Shown here: in pieces, positions 8,314 through 18,035 of the stretch
How the letters are laid out: each line of letters starts with the position of its first letter
Numbering within the stretch: position 1 is the stretch's first letter
Assembly: GCF_040869045.1 (NCBI RefSeq)
Contig: NC_090321.1
Coordinates: 90,192,603-90,256,602 of the forward strand
DNA length: 64,000 bases
Direction: 5' to 3'
Origin: Eurosta solidaginis
Lineage: Eukaryota > Arthropoda > Insecta > Diptera > Tephritidae
Position numbers and translations under genes: made by a program
Notes under the pieces: generated by a model
Databases searched by the model: none
Seen by the model: only the letters and a program-made list of their open reading frames with translations
Told to the model about the DNA's origin: nothing

Positions 8314-10113
8314 CTAACTTAACTGGTCATTAAGTAGCATTTTAAACCTATTTTCACAAAAGGAGAAATCCAAAACTGAAGATTTCGGAAGCAAATTAAA
8401 CTCTTTAAGAGCTCTGACAACAGGAGCATTGGCAGCATAATTAGTCCTCGCCAGCCCCACATAAAATGTGGCATGATTCCTTAAACAAATATTAGGAATA
8501 ACAAAGAAAATACGTTCAAGTAAAAAGGGGCAGTCCACCACCCCAGATATCAAATTAAAAATGAAAGTTAGGGATAAGAAGGTTCTCCTACAATTTAGTG
8601 TATTAAGACCGATAAGCAAACATCTAGACTCATAAGCGGGAACCGGAAGTTCAAAATGAAGGGGTCGCAGAGCATACTTAATAAAGATTTTCTGAACTCT
8701 CTCCAATCGAACAATATGACAAGAATAATACGGACGCCAAATAAAAGCAGCATATTCTAGTTTCGAGCGTACCAGTGAAGTAAAGAGTGTCTTTAAAGTA
8801 TACGGATCGGAGAAATCTGAACTGAAACGTCTGACAAAAGCCAGCATAGAGTACGACTTAGCTATGGTATAGTTAAGATGGCTATGAAAAGTAAACTTGG
8901 AATCAAAGACCACCCCAAGATCAGTGATTTTAGAAACAATGTCTAGTTGTGAGCCACCAATAAAATATGAAGTAGGGATAAGAGTACGGGACTTGGAATA
9001 GGAGACATGGGAGCATTTTTTTATATTTAAGGGAAGCATATTTTTCTGACACCAAGCTACAACATTGTCAAGATCACTCTGAAGTTTCGTCGAGTCAGAG
9101 GAACACGTTATTTTGCTAAAAATCTTCATGTCATCAGCATACAAGAGACATTTAGAATATTTAAAACAAGTAGTAATATCATTGATGAACATCACAAAAA
9201 GAATCGGACCCAATATACTTCCCTGAGGAACCCCAGAGGAGGCAATAAAAGAATACGAGGACACCCCATCAACTACAACTTCACATGATCTATTAGAAAG
9301 ATACGATTTAATCCAATTTAAAAAATTTGAATGAAAACCAAAACTTTGTAACTTTGATAACAAAATACGATGGTTAACTTTATCAAACGCTTTCGAAAAA
9401 TCCGTATACACTGTGTCAACTTGGGCGCGGTTACTAAAGGCTTCAATGCAGTATTCGGAGAAAACTGCTAAATTAGAAGTGGTTGATCTCCCAGACATGA
9501 ATCCATGCTGATCAACAGAGATGAGACGATGAATGGAGAAAAGAATTTTATTTTTCACTATGCATTCAAAAAGTTTTGAGACAGTGGAAATTTTAGAAAT
9601 AGGGCGATAATTGGAAATATCGTTTTTATTGCCAGATTTAAAAACTGGCGTGATAAAGGAGATTTTCCATGCATCAATGAAGACGCCTTGCTCAAGGGAT
9701 TTATTGAAAAGCAGCCAGATCGGGTAGGCGAGAGCTGCGCAGTTTTTAAAAAGGTGAGACGACAACCCATCGACATCAGTCTGAGACGACATCTTGATTT
9801 GACGAATCCCAAGTTCAATATCATCTAACGAGAGTTCAAGAGCCCCAAAGTTTAGTGAAAAACCACTAGCATCCAAGGCACTAAAAAAACCACCCCTACT
9901 CAAGACAGGGTCAGCCTCGAAATTCGTGCTGAAAAAATCTGCAAAAAGATTTGCAGCATCTAGAGCCGAATCCGCTTGTGTATCTTTGTAAAATACAGCA
10001 GAGGGAATACTAGAACACGATCTCTTTGACTTCACATAACGCCAAAAAGCCTTCGGATTCACTTTAATATCGTCTTCAAATTTACTTATATAATTCCGCT
10101 TCAAAACTTTGCT
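8314..10113 (-). CDS. Non-LTR reverse transcriptase (CR1/jockey-like), partial
   Basis: An uninterrupted reading frame of about 600 residues, truncated at its N-terminus by the element's 5' end. It contains canonical non-LTR RT motifs in order: SNYRPISKISTVSKLFE near residue 170, the first catalytic aspartate in VYTDFSKAFDKVNHRILL near 240, SGVPQGSILGPILFVMFIND near 295, and LLYADDMKIFSK with the catalytic DD near 325. A thumb domain with QKNMLPLNIKKC and YAAFIWRPYY follows. No RNase H domain follows RT, fitting CR1/jockey-type clades. Endonuclease and ORF1 are missing, so it cannot move on its own despite the clean frame. The exact clade was not resolved. Confidence 0.88.
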   Translation of the reverse strand, partial: SKVLKRNYISKFEDDIKVNPKAFWRYVKSKRSCSSIPSAVFYKDTQADSALDAANLFADFFSTNFEADPVLSRGGFFSALDASGFSLNFGALELSLDDIELGIRQIKMSSQTDVDGLSSHLFKNCAALAYPIWLLFNKSLEQGVFIDAWKISFITPVFKSGNKNDISNYRPISKISTVSKLFECIVKNKILFSIHRLISVDQHGFMSGRSTTSNLAVFSEYCIEAFSNRAQVDTVYTDFSKAFDKVNHRILLSKLQSFGFHSNFLNWIKSYLSNRSCEVVVDGVSSYSFIASSGVPQGSILGPILFVMFINDITTCFKYSKCLLYADDMKIFSKITCSSDSTKLQSDLDNVVAWCQKNMLPLNIKKCSHVSYSKSRTLIPTSYFIGGSQLDIVSKITDLGVVFDSKFTFHSHLNYTIAKSYSMLAFVRRFSSDFSDPYTLKTLFTSLVRSKLEYAAFIWRPYYSCHIVRLERVQKIFIKYALRPLHFELPVPAYESRCLLIGLNTLNCRRTFLSLTFIFNLISGVVDCPFLLERIFFVIPNICLRNHATFYVGLARTNYAANAPVVRALKEFNLLPKSSVLDFSFCENRFKMLLNDQLS

Positions 10114-11290
10114 CAATTAAGGGACAGTCCTAACCCTTTGGAGCTAAATTCGTTTTTTTCGCAAAGGGAAAAAGCGTTGGAAAGGACCATGAAGTGGGTC
10201 TTAGGTAATCTTGTTTCAGTGAGGTAATCAATATTTTGGAACCGTTGCTTTGTCCACTGATACTTGGCCGACTGATACGTTGTGAAAAAATAGAATTTAC
10301 ATACTTGGCAATACAGGAATTTCACTTTTTTCCGCCCAGCTCACGATTGTGCATTATTTATTGATTTATTTCTAATAATAGAAGTACATATAATTATAAG
10401 AGTATCAAATTTCAAAACAAAAAATTAATTACATTTTGTTTTCCTCTCGTTCGTCTGTAAAATATAAGTGAACAAATTTTGGTTTCCCCGCTATTCATTT
10501 CGCCCGAACAAAGAGTTGCCGATAACGAGAAATCTTTTTCGAACATGAAAAATTGTTTCGCCACCCTCTACGATAGGGTGAACAAAAACTGAATATTTTC
10601 GGGTGAAAATAAAACTCGCGATAAGGGTGAATATGTAACTTTCAAAGGATTTGAAAACACACGTCGCATCCTTTTAACGATAAATTGACCGCAGATGAAA
10701 CAACATATCCGGATCATTTGTACACTCAAACTCTCGCCGCGTTTTATTCATATTCACCCTTATCGCGAAGTTCACGCGGAAAAGTGTTCGCCTTCACCTC
10801 TTTTGATCGGGTTAACTTTTTCCGCCTATCAGCAATTTCGGGCGAACAAACTTCACTTCGAAACAGCTGATGCTCTATTGTGAATTAGCAGCGAACGAAA
10901 TTTACTTGCAATTGTGTAAATTTTGTAACCAAGCATATATTTCCTTAAAATACAACAAAGATAATAGAGATAAAAAATGTATAAATTAATGTTTAGTATT
11001 GCACTTAGGTTGGTATTCACCCTTATCGCGAGTTTTATTTTCACCCGAATTATTCACAGTTTTTGTTCACCCCATCGCAAAAGGTGGCGAACAAATGTCT
11101 CATGTTCGAAAAAGATTTCGCCTTATTGGCAACTCTTTGTTCGGGCGAAATGAACAGCGGGGAAACCCCAAATTTATTCACTTATATTTTACAGGCGAAC
11201 GCAGGCGAACGAAAGAAAATAAAAATGTGAGTAATTTTTTTTTTTTTTGCATATTGATATTCTTATAATTTTATGTATTTTTATTATTAG

Positions 11291-12107
11291 GACTAAATCA
11301 ATAAATAATGCGCAATCAGAAATGCTACTTAAAAAAATGATGCAAAATCCCGAAATTGCAAGAGGGTTTTCAAAAGAAAATCGGGGAAAAGACGTGGACT
11401 TCTGGAAGCAGCTAAGTTTATGTTTAAATAGCCTTAGTCCACCCATTAAGAGTGAAACTGAGTGGAAAAAAGTAAAGCTCCTTTATTGCTAAGTAAGTAA
11501 ACTCAATTTTTTATGACAACGTATCTCTTTTTAGGTATGGAATGACCAAAAAAGATATGTACGGAAGAAGGCATCAAAAAATGCTATTTACGCGAGGGGG
11601 ACAGGAGGCGGGCCCAACAAAACACAAAAGCTTTCGACTGCAGAAGAGGCAATATACCAACTGCTGGATTTAAAAGATTCAGTTGAAGGTATTCAAGACT
11701 CACATAGCTACGGAGTTCCTTCAAAAAAGGCCAAAATTAGTTCGCCAATCGAAATAGTATCGAACATTGTACTTTGCGACGGTCCTGGTTGTAGTAGCGA
11801 TGACGTCCCTGGTTGTAGTACGGATTTGCCTATAAGCATGGCGGACAGCGAACCTGTTGATCTTGTTGCTGATGAACGGGAATGTCCACCAAGCGATAGC
11901 AACACTCAGCCGGTTCTGCAAAGAAGACCTAAGTCCAACAAAAAATTTACAAACACAGAGTTAATTCGCAAGGAACTAGAGACTCAACAAGACCTATGTG
12001 TTAAATTGGGCGAAATTTTAGCAGAAATTAAACCAAATAACGATAGATTGTGCCGTACTCTGGATCGTATGTGCGATCTATGTAAAAGAAAAAAAGTTTG
12101 TTGAATT
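11291..12107 (+). pseudogene. Harbinger Myb/SANT-like protein, H1 (unit A)
   Basis: This is the DNA-binding partner protein of Harbinger transposition. Exon 1 starts after TTATTATTAG (11290). It reads NPEIARGFSKENRGKDVD and SETEWKK, a trihelix/Myb-like fold. A 63 bp GT/AG intron (11472-11534) follows, then VWNDQKRYVRKKASKNAIYA, an acidic/serine linker and a basic coiled-coil. The frame stops at KRKKVC (12104), although a charged helix rich in Lys/Glu continues in another frame to about 12,230, so there is a frameshift near 12,070. The first coding exon upstream is uncertain. Confidence 0.7.
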
Positions 12108-12482
12108 GAAAAAGCATAACCTGAAAATGGAAAAGTTGCGAAAACGTGAAATTGAGGAGCAAATTGAATTTAATCGACGGACGTTAGAGTTAAAAGAATT
12201 AAAAATTGAAATTCTAAGACGAAAAAAAAAAAGACTGAGTTTTAAATTTTTTCAAATTTATTTAAGCGAATTTCAATGAATGAAATAGTTATTTATTTAG
12301 TTAAATATTTTCATTTTTATATATATGTATATAGTTTAGTTCAATGCGGTATTTGTGTTCCTTTTTTTGTACCATGAAATGAAGTATTGATGTTTGATTT
12401 TTCTAGAAATAAGTTTGATAACAAAGGTACCTTAATACTTTAAAATAAAAATAATGAAAGAATTTAAATTAATATTTTTCAT

Positions 12483-13745
12483 TCAAAGAGTGTTTGTGAT
12501 TTCGGTACGAATACCCTGACCTGCCCCCATATAGGTACTGTTTTCTTCGCCAATATGTTGATTTTCTAATGTACGAATTTCGTTCAAATATCCGTTGTCA
12601 GATGGCGTTGGCAAATTTGCTTCACTTTTGTAATGAATGCAAATTTTATGTAAAGCTGCGCAAACGTTAATATTTTTATTGCCTTTGCAGGAGAATAATA
12701 CAACTCTCTTGCACTTAAAAGACACCTCCATCGATTTTTAAGAACACCATTTGTTCTTTCGATTATATTTCGACAACGCGTGTGAACTTCATTAAATTTT
12801 GACTCATGTGATCCACTTTCTGGAGTTCTGTATGGAGTAAGTAGCCAAGGCTCTAGAGGGTAACCAACGTCACCTGAAAACTTGTTGATTTCATTTGGAT
12901 TCGTTTCATTGGTTTTAAGCTATTGCCTAGTAGACGTACATTGCTGTGACTTTGCAAATAATTTTGTTCAATTTCTGATCTTAAGTCGCTTATGTTCCAT
13001 ATAAAGGCATCGTGGCAAGCACCAGGGTGTGTAGCATCGATAGCACGAATTCTCAGATTGCTGTCACATACCTGGAAAAATATTTATGTATATAATTTAT
13101 ATTTAATTTTGCTTTAGTTATATGCACAGCACTCACCAGCATAACATTTAAACTGCATTTGCCTTTTCTATTGTAAAATTGGTGAACGTTCTTGGAAGGG
13201 GTTGCTATGTTAACGTGTGTTCCATCAACACATCCTACAACTCCTGGTATTCCGAACTTTCCATAAAAATCGTGTGCAGTTTGACGTTGTTCTTCTAAAG
13301 TCGGCCAAGTTATCCATTGTGGACAAAGCAACGGTTGCAAAATGTTCAGCACCTCTGAAAATACCTCACTGAAACAAGATTGGCTAAGACCCACCTCATG
13401 ATCCTTTCTAACGCCTTTTTGATGTCCTCTGCGAAAAAACGAACACATGCGCTTAACTTTACAATTGGCGGTACTCCAAATTTTTGCTTCAATGGTGGCA
13501 AGGAGTTGGTAAGAATATCTAGCAAATATTTGAATGCCGTCTTATTTAGCCTGTAACATTGTAGAAAGCTAGTTGAAGAGAAGTTAATTTGTTATTCAAA
13601 AGTACTGAAAATAGTAATTTTTAACTTACAGTGAGTCACTTAGCTCCAAAGGGTTAGAACTGTCCCTTAATTGCCTCCGAATCGCTTTCACATTTATTTT
13701 CTCCTCGCGCTCAATCAACACCAACCTAAGTGCAATACTAAACAT
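12483..13745 (-). pseudogene. Harbinger DDE transposase, H1 (unit A)
   Basis: This is the HARBI1-like nuclease, read from ATG at 13745. Exon 1 ends at 13630 (CACT then GTAAGT). Exon 2 (13550-13137) includes LNKTAFKYLLDILTNSLPPL, then a one-base shift in the FFAE/GHQKGV region, then LSQSCFSEV, WITWPTLEEQ and the first catalytic Asp in GVVGCVDGTHVNIA. Exon 3 (13071-12483) includes HPGACHDAFIW, the second Asp region before YPLEPWLLTPY, and the Glu in NIIERTNGVLKNRW, with more frame changes. The catalytic residues are visible but the frames are broken, so it is a pseudogene. Confidence 0.82.
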
Positions 13746-15045
13746 TTTTGTCAAAATTTTGTATCTCTATTTTTGCTGTATTTTATGGAAATATATGTAT
13801 GCTTGTTAACAAAATGTACGCAATTGCAAATAAATTATTTGTTCACTGCTAAGTCACAATAGAGCATCAGCTGTTCCGAAGTGAACTTTTGTTCGCCCGA
13901 AATTGCCGATAGGCGGAAAAAGTTCACCCGAACAAAAAAAGTGAAGGCGAAAAATTTTCCGCGTGAACTTCGCGATAAGGGTGATTGATTCAGCGCGAGG
14001 AGAATATAAATGTGAAAGCGATTCGGAGGCAATTAAGAGACAGTTATAACCTTTTGGAGCTAAGTGATTCACTGTAAGCTAATAATTACTATTTTCAGCA
14101 CTTTTGAATAACAAGTTAATTTTTTTAATTAGCTTTGGCCAATATTACAGGCTAAACAAGCCGGCATTCTAATATTTACTAGATTCTTACCAACTCCTTG
14201 CCACCATTGAAGCTAAAATTTGGAGTTCCACCAATTGTAAAGTTGAGTACATGTCTTCGTTTTTTCGCATAGGGAAAAGGCGTTGGAAAGGACCATGAAG
14301 TGGGCCTTAGCCAATCTTGTTTCAGTGAGGTGCTCAACATTTTGGAATCGTTGCTTTGTCCACAATGGATAACTTGGCCGACTGATACGTTGTCATAAAA
14401 AATAGAATTTACATTCGTAGCAATACAGGAATTTCACTTCTTCCAACTCACCTTCCGATTGTGCATTATTTATTGATTTATTTCTAATAATAAAAGTAAT
14501 TATAAGAGTATTAAATTTCAAAACAAAAAAATATTTAACATTTTCTTTTCCTCTCGTTCGCCTGTAAAATATAAGTGAACAAATTTGGGTATTCCCGCTG
14601 TTCATTTCGCCCGAACAAAGAGTTGCCGATAAGGTGAAATCTTTTTCGAACACGAAACATTTTTTCGCCATCCTCTGCGATAGGGTGAACAAAAACTGTG
14701 AATATTTTCGGGGGAAAACAAAACTCGCGATAAGGGTGATTATATTTTTAAGTAAATGACGGGTTATAAACTGCAATTATAAACCGAACAGTATCCGGCG
14801 AGCCTTGCAGATATTATGAAGGAACAAGGCGCATGTACTATTATTTATACTTAGATCAAGTAAAAATGCAAGCCTACCTAGAAAAAACGGTTCCCTAGTT
14901 CTACAAAGAAAACACTACCTGCCTTAAAAATATGATCTTGCTTGAAATGTACCTGGGTTTGAGGAAACGACACTAACAGTTTTTTGCATCAAATAACCCT
15001 TCGAAAATCTACCTGCTAACAAACTGATATACGAATACTAACACA

Positions 15046-15542
15046 TATGTACCAGTAGGGTACTTAAGTATTAAATTGATATATTTACTTGAATGCTTAT
15101 AACTATTGTATTAGTTCATCGACTTTGTTGAATGAAAGCTTATTTTTTTTTGTAATAAATCAGAGCTTATAGAGAAAAGAAATCTGCAAAAAAATAAAAA
15201 GTTTTCGAGATCCTTCCTCGCAAAGTACAATTTTTTTTATAATTTTACAAAAAAAATTGAAAAATCCGTAATCTTCTTTATCTTTGAATCTGCATGGCCT
15301 AGTGTTATAAAAGTGTTGTATGCACAGTTTAATTACCTTTTAAAAGCTTCCAACCGTTTTCGAATTGCTCGATTCGTTCTTGTGATATATATGATTAAGT
15401 GGACCCAATTTATTTTATTTTTTTTTTTTTTAAACTTTAATTCGTGAATATCTCAAAAATGTTACCATAGAATTAAAAATAACATTGATTTTCGGAATCA
15501 GGGGTGATTTTACATGGGAATTTCATAATGGCGCCTCTGGTG
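15046..15542 (+). repeat. Element X terminal inverted repeat, right arm (unit A)
   Basis: Reverse complement of 4729-5225. It contains GTACTTAAGTATTAAATTGA at the inner side, the long A/T runs around 15,130-15,260, and ends GGCGCCTCTGGTG. About 300 bp of X 5' leader (14,742-15,045) separates it from the start codon. Confidence 0.8.
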
Positions 15543-16089
15543 CAGAAAAAAATTGGAATTTGTTATCCAGTGTAATTGGGGAATAGAAGTTCCGAATTTT
15601 CGAAGTCAGCTGTTTTGTCAATTGAAATTTCGTTGTGCATTTCTGATTTTGTTTAAAAAATAGAAAAGTTTAATTATTGTTGCGAATTTGTTTGAAATTA
15701 AGAAATAAAATATAAACAATGCACAGTATTGCATTTCATGTGGTATTCACTTAAATGAGTAATGAATTGGTGCCACAGCAACATCAACAGAGGAGCATAA
15801 TAATAAGAAGACGGCGGGATAACACAAATTCGCTGGAGTTGCCTGCCTTCATAAAAACAAAAAATTGAAAGCCGGTGGTTAAACCTTTTTTAATCAAACA
15901 ATAATCAACAATTTTGTACACATTTATAGAAAAAACAACGTTCAAATGAAGGATTACATTGAATAACTTTTGACTTTATGGAGCGACATTCCGAAGTTGG
16001 ACGAGGCAAGGCGCAGTTCGGATGCAACCAAACTAGGTGAAATTATGCGAACGTGAGTCCCATTGATACAAATCACTACTCCTGGGAAT

Positions 16090-17200
16090 GGGAGATATTC
16101 ACAATGTTGAAAATCAAGACCCAGACACACCAAAATACAGACAAAATTCAAAATTTCCGACAAGTCAAAATACAGACAAACCAAAAATAAGACAAATCGA
16201 AAAATAGACACATCAAAATGCAGACAAATCTTAATTTAGACGAATCAAAAATGCGCGAAAATACTATGGAGACCACCCCCGGTTTCGGAGGTACCCGCGG
16301 GTCTCTTTTCGGTTAATATCTTTTGAACGAGTTGCAATTTTTATTTTCCGCCTTCGGATGTCAAGACGCGTCGTTTGATACCTCTCGATATTTTTGGGCG
16401 CGTATTAGCAGTGTCATGCTGTCGTAAAGAATTACCCATTACAGCACTATGGATTTTTATTTCAATTAATATTTTGTATCTTATAAATGAAGATAAACCT
16501 ATGTATGTTTAAATATGCTCAGCGAGAGATTCGCGTAGCCGGTGTTGGATCGGCTAAGGGTTATTTTTTTGAAGCGCGGCCGAAGGCCTCCTACGCGGAA
16601 AGGTGTTCTTGGCAGAAATACTGGGGAACGCGTAGCCGGTGTTGGATCGGCTAAGGGTTATTTTTTTGAAGCGCGGCCGAGGGCCACCTACGCCGAAAGT
16701 TGTCCTGGGCAGAAATACTGTGGATCGCGTAGCCGGTGTGGTATCGTCTAAGGGTTATTTTTTTGAAGCGCGACCGTAGGCCGCCTACGCAGAAAGGTAT
16801 TATGGGCTAAAATACGCGGAAAGGTATTATGGGCAGAGAACGCGTAGCCGGTGTTGGATCGGCTAAGGGTTATTTCTTTGAAGCGCGGCCAAAGGCCACC
16901 TTCGCGGAAAGGTCTTCTGGGTAGAAATTTTGTGGATCGCGTAGCCGCCTACGCAGAAAGGTGTTCTTAATAGAAGAATCAGATTTTGGGACCAACAAGA
17001 TACCATTTTTTGGTTTGTCGGTATTTTGTCTGTATTTGTCTGTATTTTGATTTGTCTGCAATTTTATTTGTCTGTATTTTAAATTATCTTTATTTTGATT
17101 TTCCTGCATTTCGATTTGTCTGTATTTTGATTTGTCTGCATTTTGAATGTCGACATTTTGAATTTCGGGATTTTGATTTTCTGTATTATGTTATACACCC
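16090..17200. mobile_element. Foldback-like element (unit A)
   Basis: A 1,111 bp insertion bounded by a 9 bp duplication CCTGGGAAT (16081-16089 and 17201-17209); removing it joins the two halves of the H6 DDE coding piece. The flanks inside the element are tandem short repeats in opposite orientation: (CAAAATACAGACAAATC)n at about 16,110-16,255 and (GATTTGTCTGTATTTTG)n at about 17,010-17,180. Long inverted repeats made of short subrepeats plus a 9 bp duplication are the hallmark of foldback elements. The centre is a GC-rich minisatellite. Confidence 0.75.
16527..16975 (+). repeat. ~100 bp GC-rich minisatellite in foldback element (unit A)
   Basis: Four to five imperfect copies of a roughly 95-115 bp unit, each starting GCGTAGCCGGTGTTGGATCG and containing GCTAAGGGTTATTTTTTTGA and GCGCGGCCGAAGGCC. 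They start near 16527, 16629, 16727, 16841 and 16937 (the last truncated). The GC-rich character contrasts with the AT-rich surroundings. Any reading frame through it is a by-product of repetition. Confidence 0.85.
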
Positions 17201-17400
17201 CCTGGGAATCCTGTTTTAGAGTAAAATACAATTTTTGCTGTTTAGGTTTAAATCCACTTCGCATAAATATGCTCCTCAATAATATCTAAAACCAGTCCAA
17301 CACCGAAATCATTTACAGCATTTTTGATAGCTACCATCAGCAAGGAATCCTGAGTGTGGCGCATAATTTTAAAATAGGGATAAAGCCTTCCCTCGAACGC

Positions 17401-18028
17401 GTTTGCGGAAATGGTCCTTAATTGTGTTTAGTAATGAGCAAAATGCTTCCTTTAAATCTGCAAATTAACTTCAACTAAGTTGAGTTGTAAACGGTAATAG
17501 GGGCATTAAGTTAATTTATTTAAAAATGTATCTTTACCTTTTTTTATTATACATTTACGACGTTATTCATGAAAACTACAAAAGATTTATAAAGCTTTTC
17601 AAATTTACATTACCATACAAATTTCCAATTATATGAACCAAAGTGTATTCAACAAAGTGAGATTACCAGTTGTATATGAAATAAGGGACTATTCCATTAT
17701 TCAATCACAAGAGGTTTGCTCGGCTGACACCATTTTTGACAATTGCGGCCACCTTTCTCCCAATTCGAATTGACATCTATTAACGGTGTAGTTTCTTTGC
17801 AAACCTTTAAACATATTAGTAGTAGAGAAGCAGGGAAATAATTTACAATTGTTAGATAAGTGTTGCATCATTCCTTGGTATTATTTTTCTGACTATGGCA
17901 AATTTATTAAATATATCAGGATGCACTGGTGGGGATGCAGCAAATATTTTATGAAACGAAACCTAAATCAAAATTTAAATTCATGGCCGACTAAAATAGC
18001 GAGTCAAGCAAAAATACTGCTAGTAAAT
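17401..18028. other. Unannotated end of unit A
   Basis: AT-rich sequence without recognised gene or element; it matches 35,160-35,792 in unit B. It runs to the jockey-like insertion site. Confidence 0.4.
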
Positions 18029-18035
18029 ACTAGAA

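Larger units (their letters stand above)
8219..10113 (-). mobile_element. Recent 5'-truncated LINE insertion, unit A only
   Basis: Insertion flanked by CAATTA (8213-8218 and 10114-10119). Unit B has the uninterrupted site near 26,068. On the minus strand the element enters mid-protein, carries one long open frame, and ends in a short 3' UTR with a TTTATCTA microsatellite tail. It postdates the A/B duplication, or was lost cleanly from B, which is unlikely for a LINE. Confidence 0.92.
7933..10629. mobile_element. Harbinger deletion derivative H1a, inside element X (unit A)
   Basis: The ends are CACCCTTATCRCGA and its complement TCGCGATAAGGGTG, flanked by AGT (7930-7932) and AAT (10630-10632), a 3 bp target duplication with one change. 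Inside are the first transposase exon (reading LEREANIYVKAIRRQLRDS in the plus direction near 8140-8215 and 10114 onward) and a fused later segment; the DDE region is deleted. It carries the LINE at 8219-10113, which unit B lacks. It is inserted in an exon of element X. Confidence 0.8.
5234..10751 (-). pseudogene. Element X putative transposase, interrupted (unit A)
   Basis: The minus-strand gene can be followed from an ATG at 10751. The pieces are: an N-terminal Cys-rich segment (CFICGQFIVKRMRRVFSNP, with a one-base shift before it); after H1a, KYFGIEP..KPWTPNTVCTTC (7929 to about 7827); a GT/AG intron; KWREPTCHSTDCYIC (7747-7505). After the jockey insertion come SLSQAQLKLIKYEEHDWKIC, GYTKYCCYLCKWDSR, LSPLHIKPGLIKNFITALDK and GIFVGPQIRKM (6347-5756). 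After an intron at 5755-5497 come MSLKIHFLHSHLNFF, DESDEHGERFHQQMK, RYQGFWDVAMKGDYCWFLIR and the stop at 5234. A T-run indel near 6133 also shifts frame. The protein resembles a widespread uncharacterised animal family ending in SDE.GERFHQ. Transposase function is inferred from the TIRs and repetition. Confidence 0.7.
11018..13983. mobile_element. PIF/Harbinger element H1, nearly full-length (unit A)
   Basis: A 2,966 bp element with TIR core CACCCTTATCGCGA and ATT duplications (11015-11017 and 13984-13986). It holds the two convergent genes typical of Harbinger: a Myb/SANT-like protein on plus and a DDE nuclease on minus. It is inserted inside another H1 copy. Both genes carry frameshifts, so the element is non-autonomous now. 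Confidence 0.85.
10755..14738. mobile_element. Harbinger H1 outer element with a second H1 inside it (unit A)
   Basis: The outer copy has ends CACCCTTATCGCGAAG and ACTCGCGATAAGGGTG, flanked by ATT (10752-10754 and 14739-14741). It sits directly upstream of the element X start codon. Its own sequence (10755-11017 plus 13984-14738, about 1.0 kb) is a deletion derivative keeping only the first transposase exon and parts of the second. The full-size H1 at 11018-13983 is inserted in that first exon. Confidence 0.8.
4729..15542 (-). mobile_element. Element X, unclassified TIR transposon (with nested TEs), unit A
   Basis: The ends are inverted repeats of about 497 bp (4729-5225 and 15046-15542), starting CACCAGAGRCGCCATTATGA. 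Between them a minus-strand multi-exon gene is interrupted by three foreign insertions: a jockey-like LINE (6358-7504), Harbinger derivative H1a (7933-10629, itself holding a LINE), and a Harbinger-in-Harbinger nest (10755-14738). Removing these leaves about 3.0 kb, a normal size for a DNA transposon. No target duplication of X was found at the TIR tips. A second partial copy lies at 43,983-47,525. Confidence 0.7.
15543..17400. mobile_element. Degenerate Harbinger remnant H6 (unit A)
   Basis: Relics of another Harbinger family flank element X. At 15,720-15,840 a plus-strand piece reads like the first transposase exon (IIIRRRRDNTNSLELPAF). On the minus strand the DDE region survives as FYSKTGFPG (about 17,250-17,209) and VVICINGTHVRIISPS (about 16,080-16,030), split by the foldback element at 16,090-17,200. 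The usual catalytic VDGTH is INGTH here, so the first Asp is lost. Borders are not determined. Confidence 0.55.

Noticed and set aside
13671..13862. Plus-strand frame beginning MPPNRFHIYF
   Set aside because: It is antisense to the first exon and promoter-side TIR of the H1 transposase.
16542..16751. Frame through the GC-rich minisatellite with RGRRPPTRKGVLGRNTGE-type repeats
   Set aside because: The protein periodicity merely mirrors the ~100 bp DNA repeat and differs in frame between units.
16110..17180. CRISPR-like array of short repeats
   Set aside because: Repeats are contiguous, imperfect, in opposite orientation at the two ends, without unique spacers; a foldback element in an insect genome explains them.
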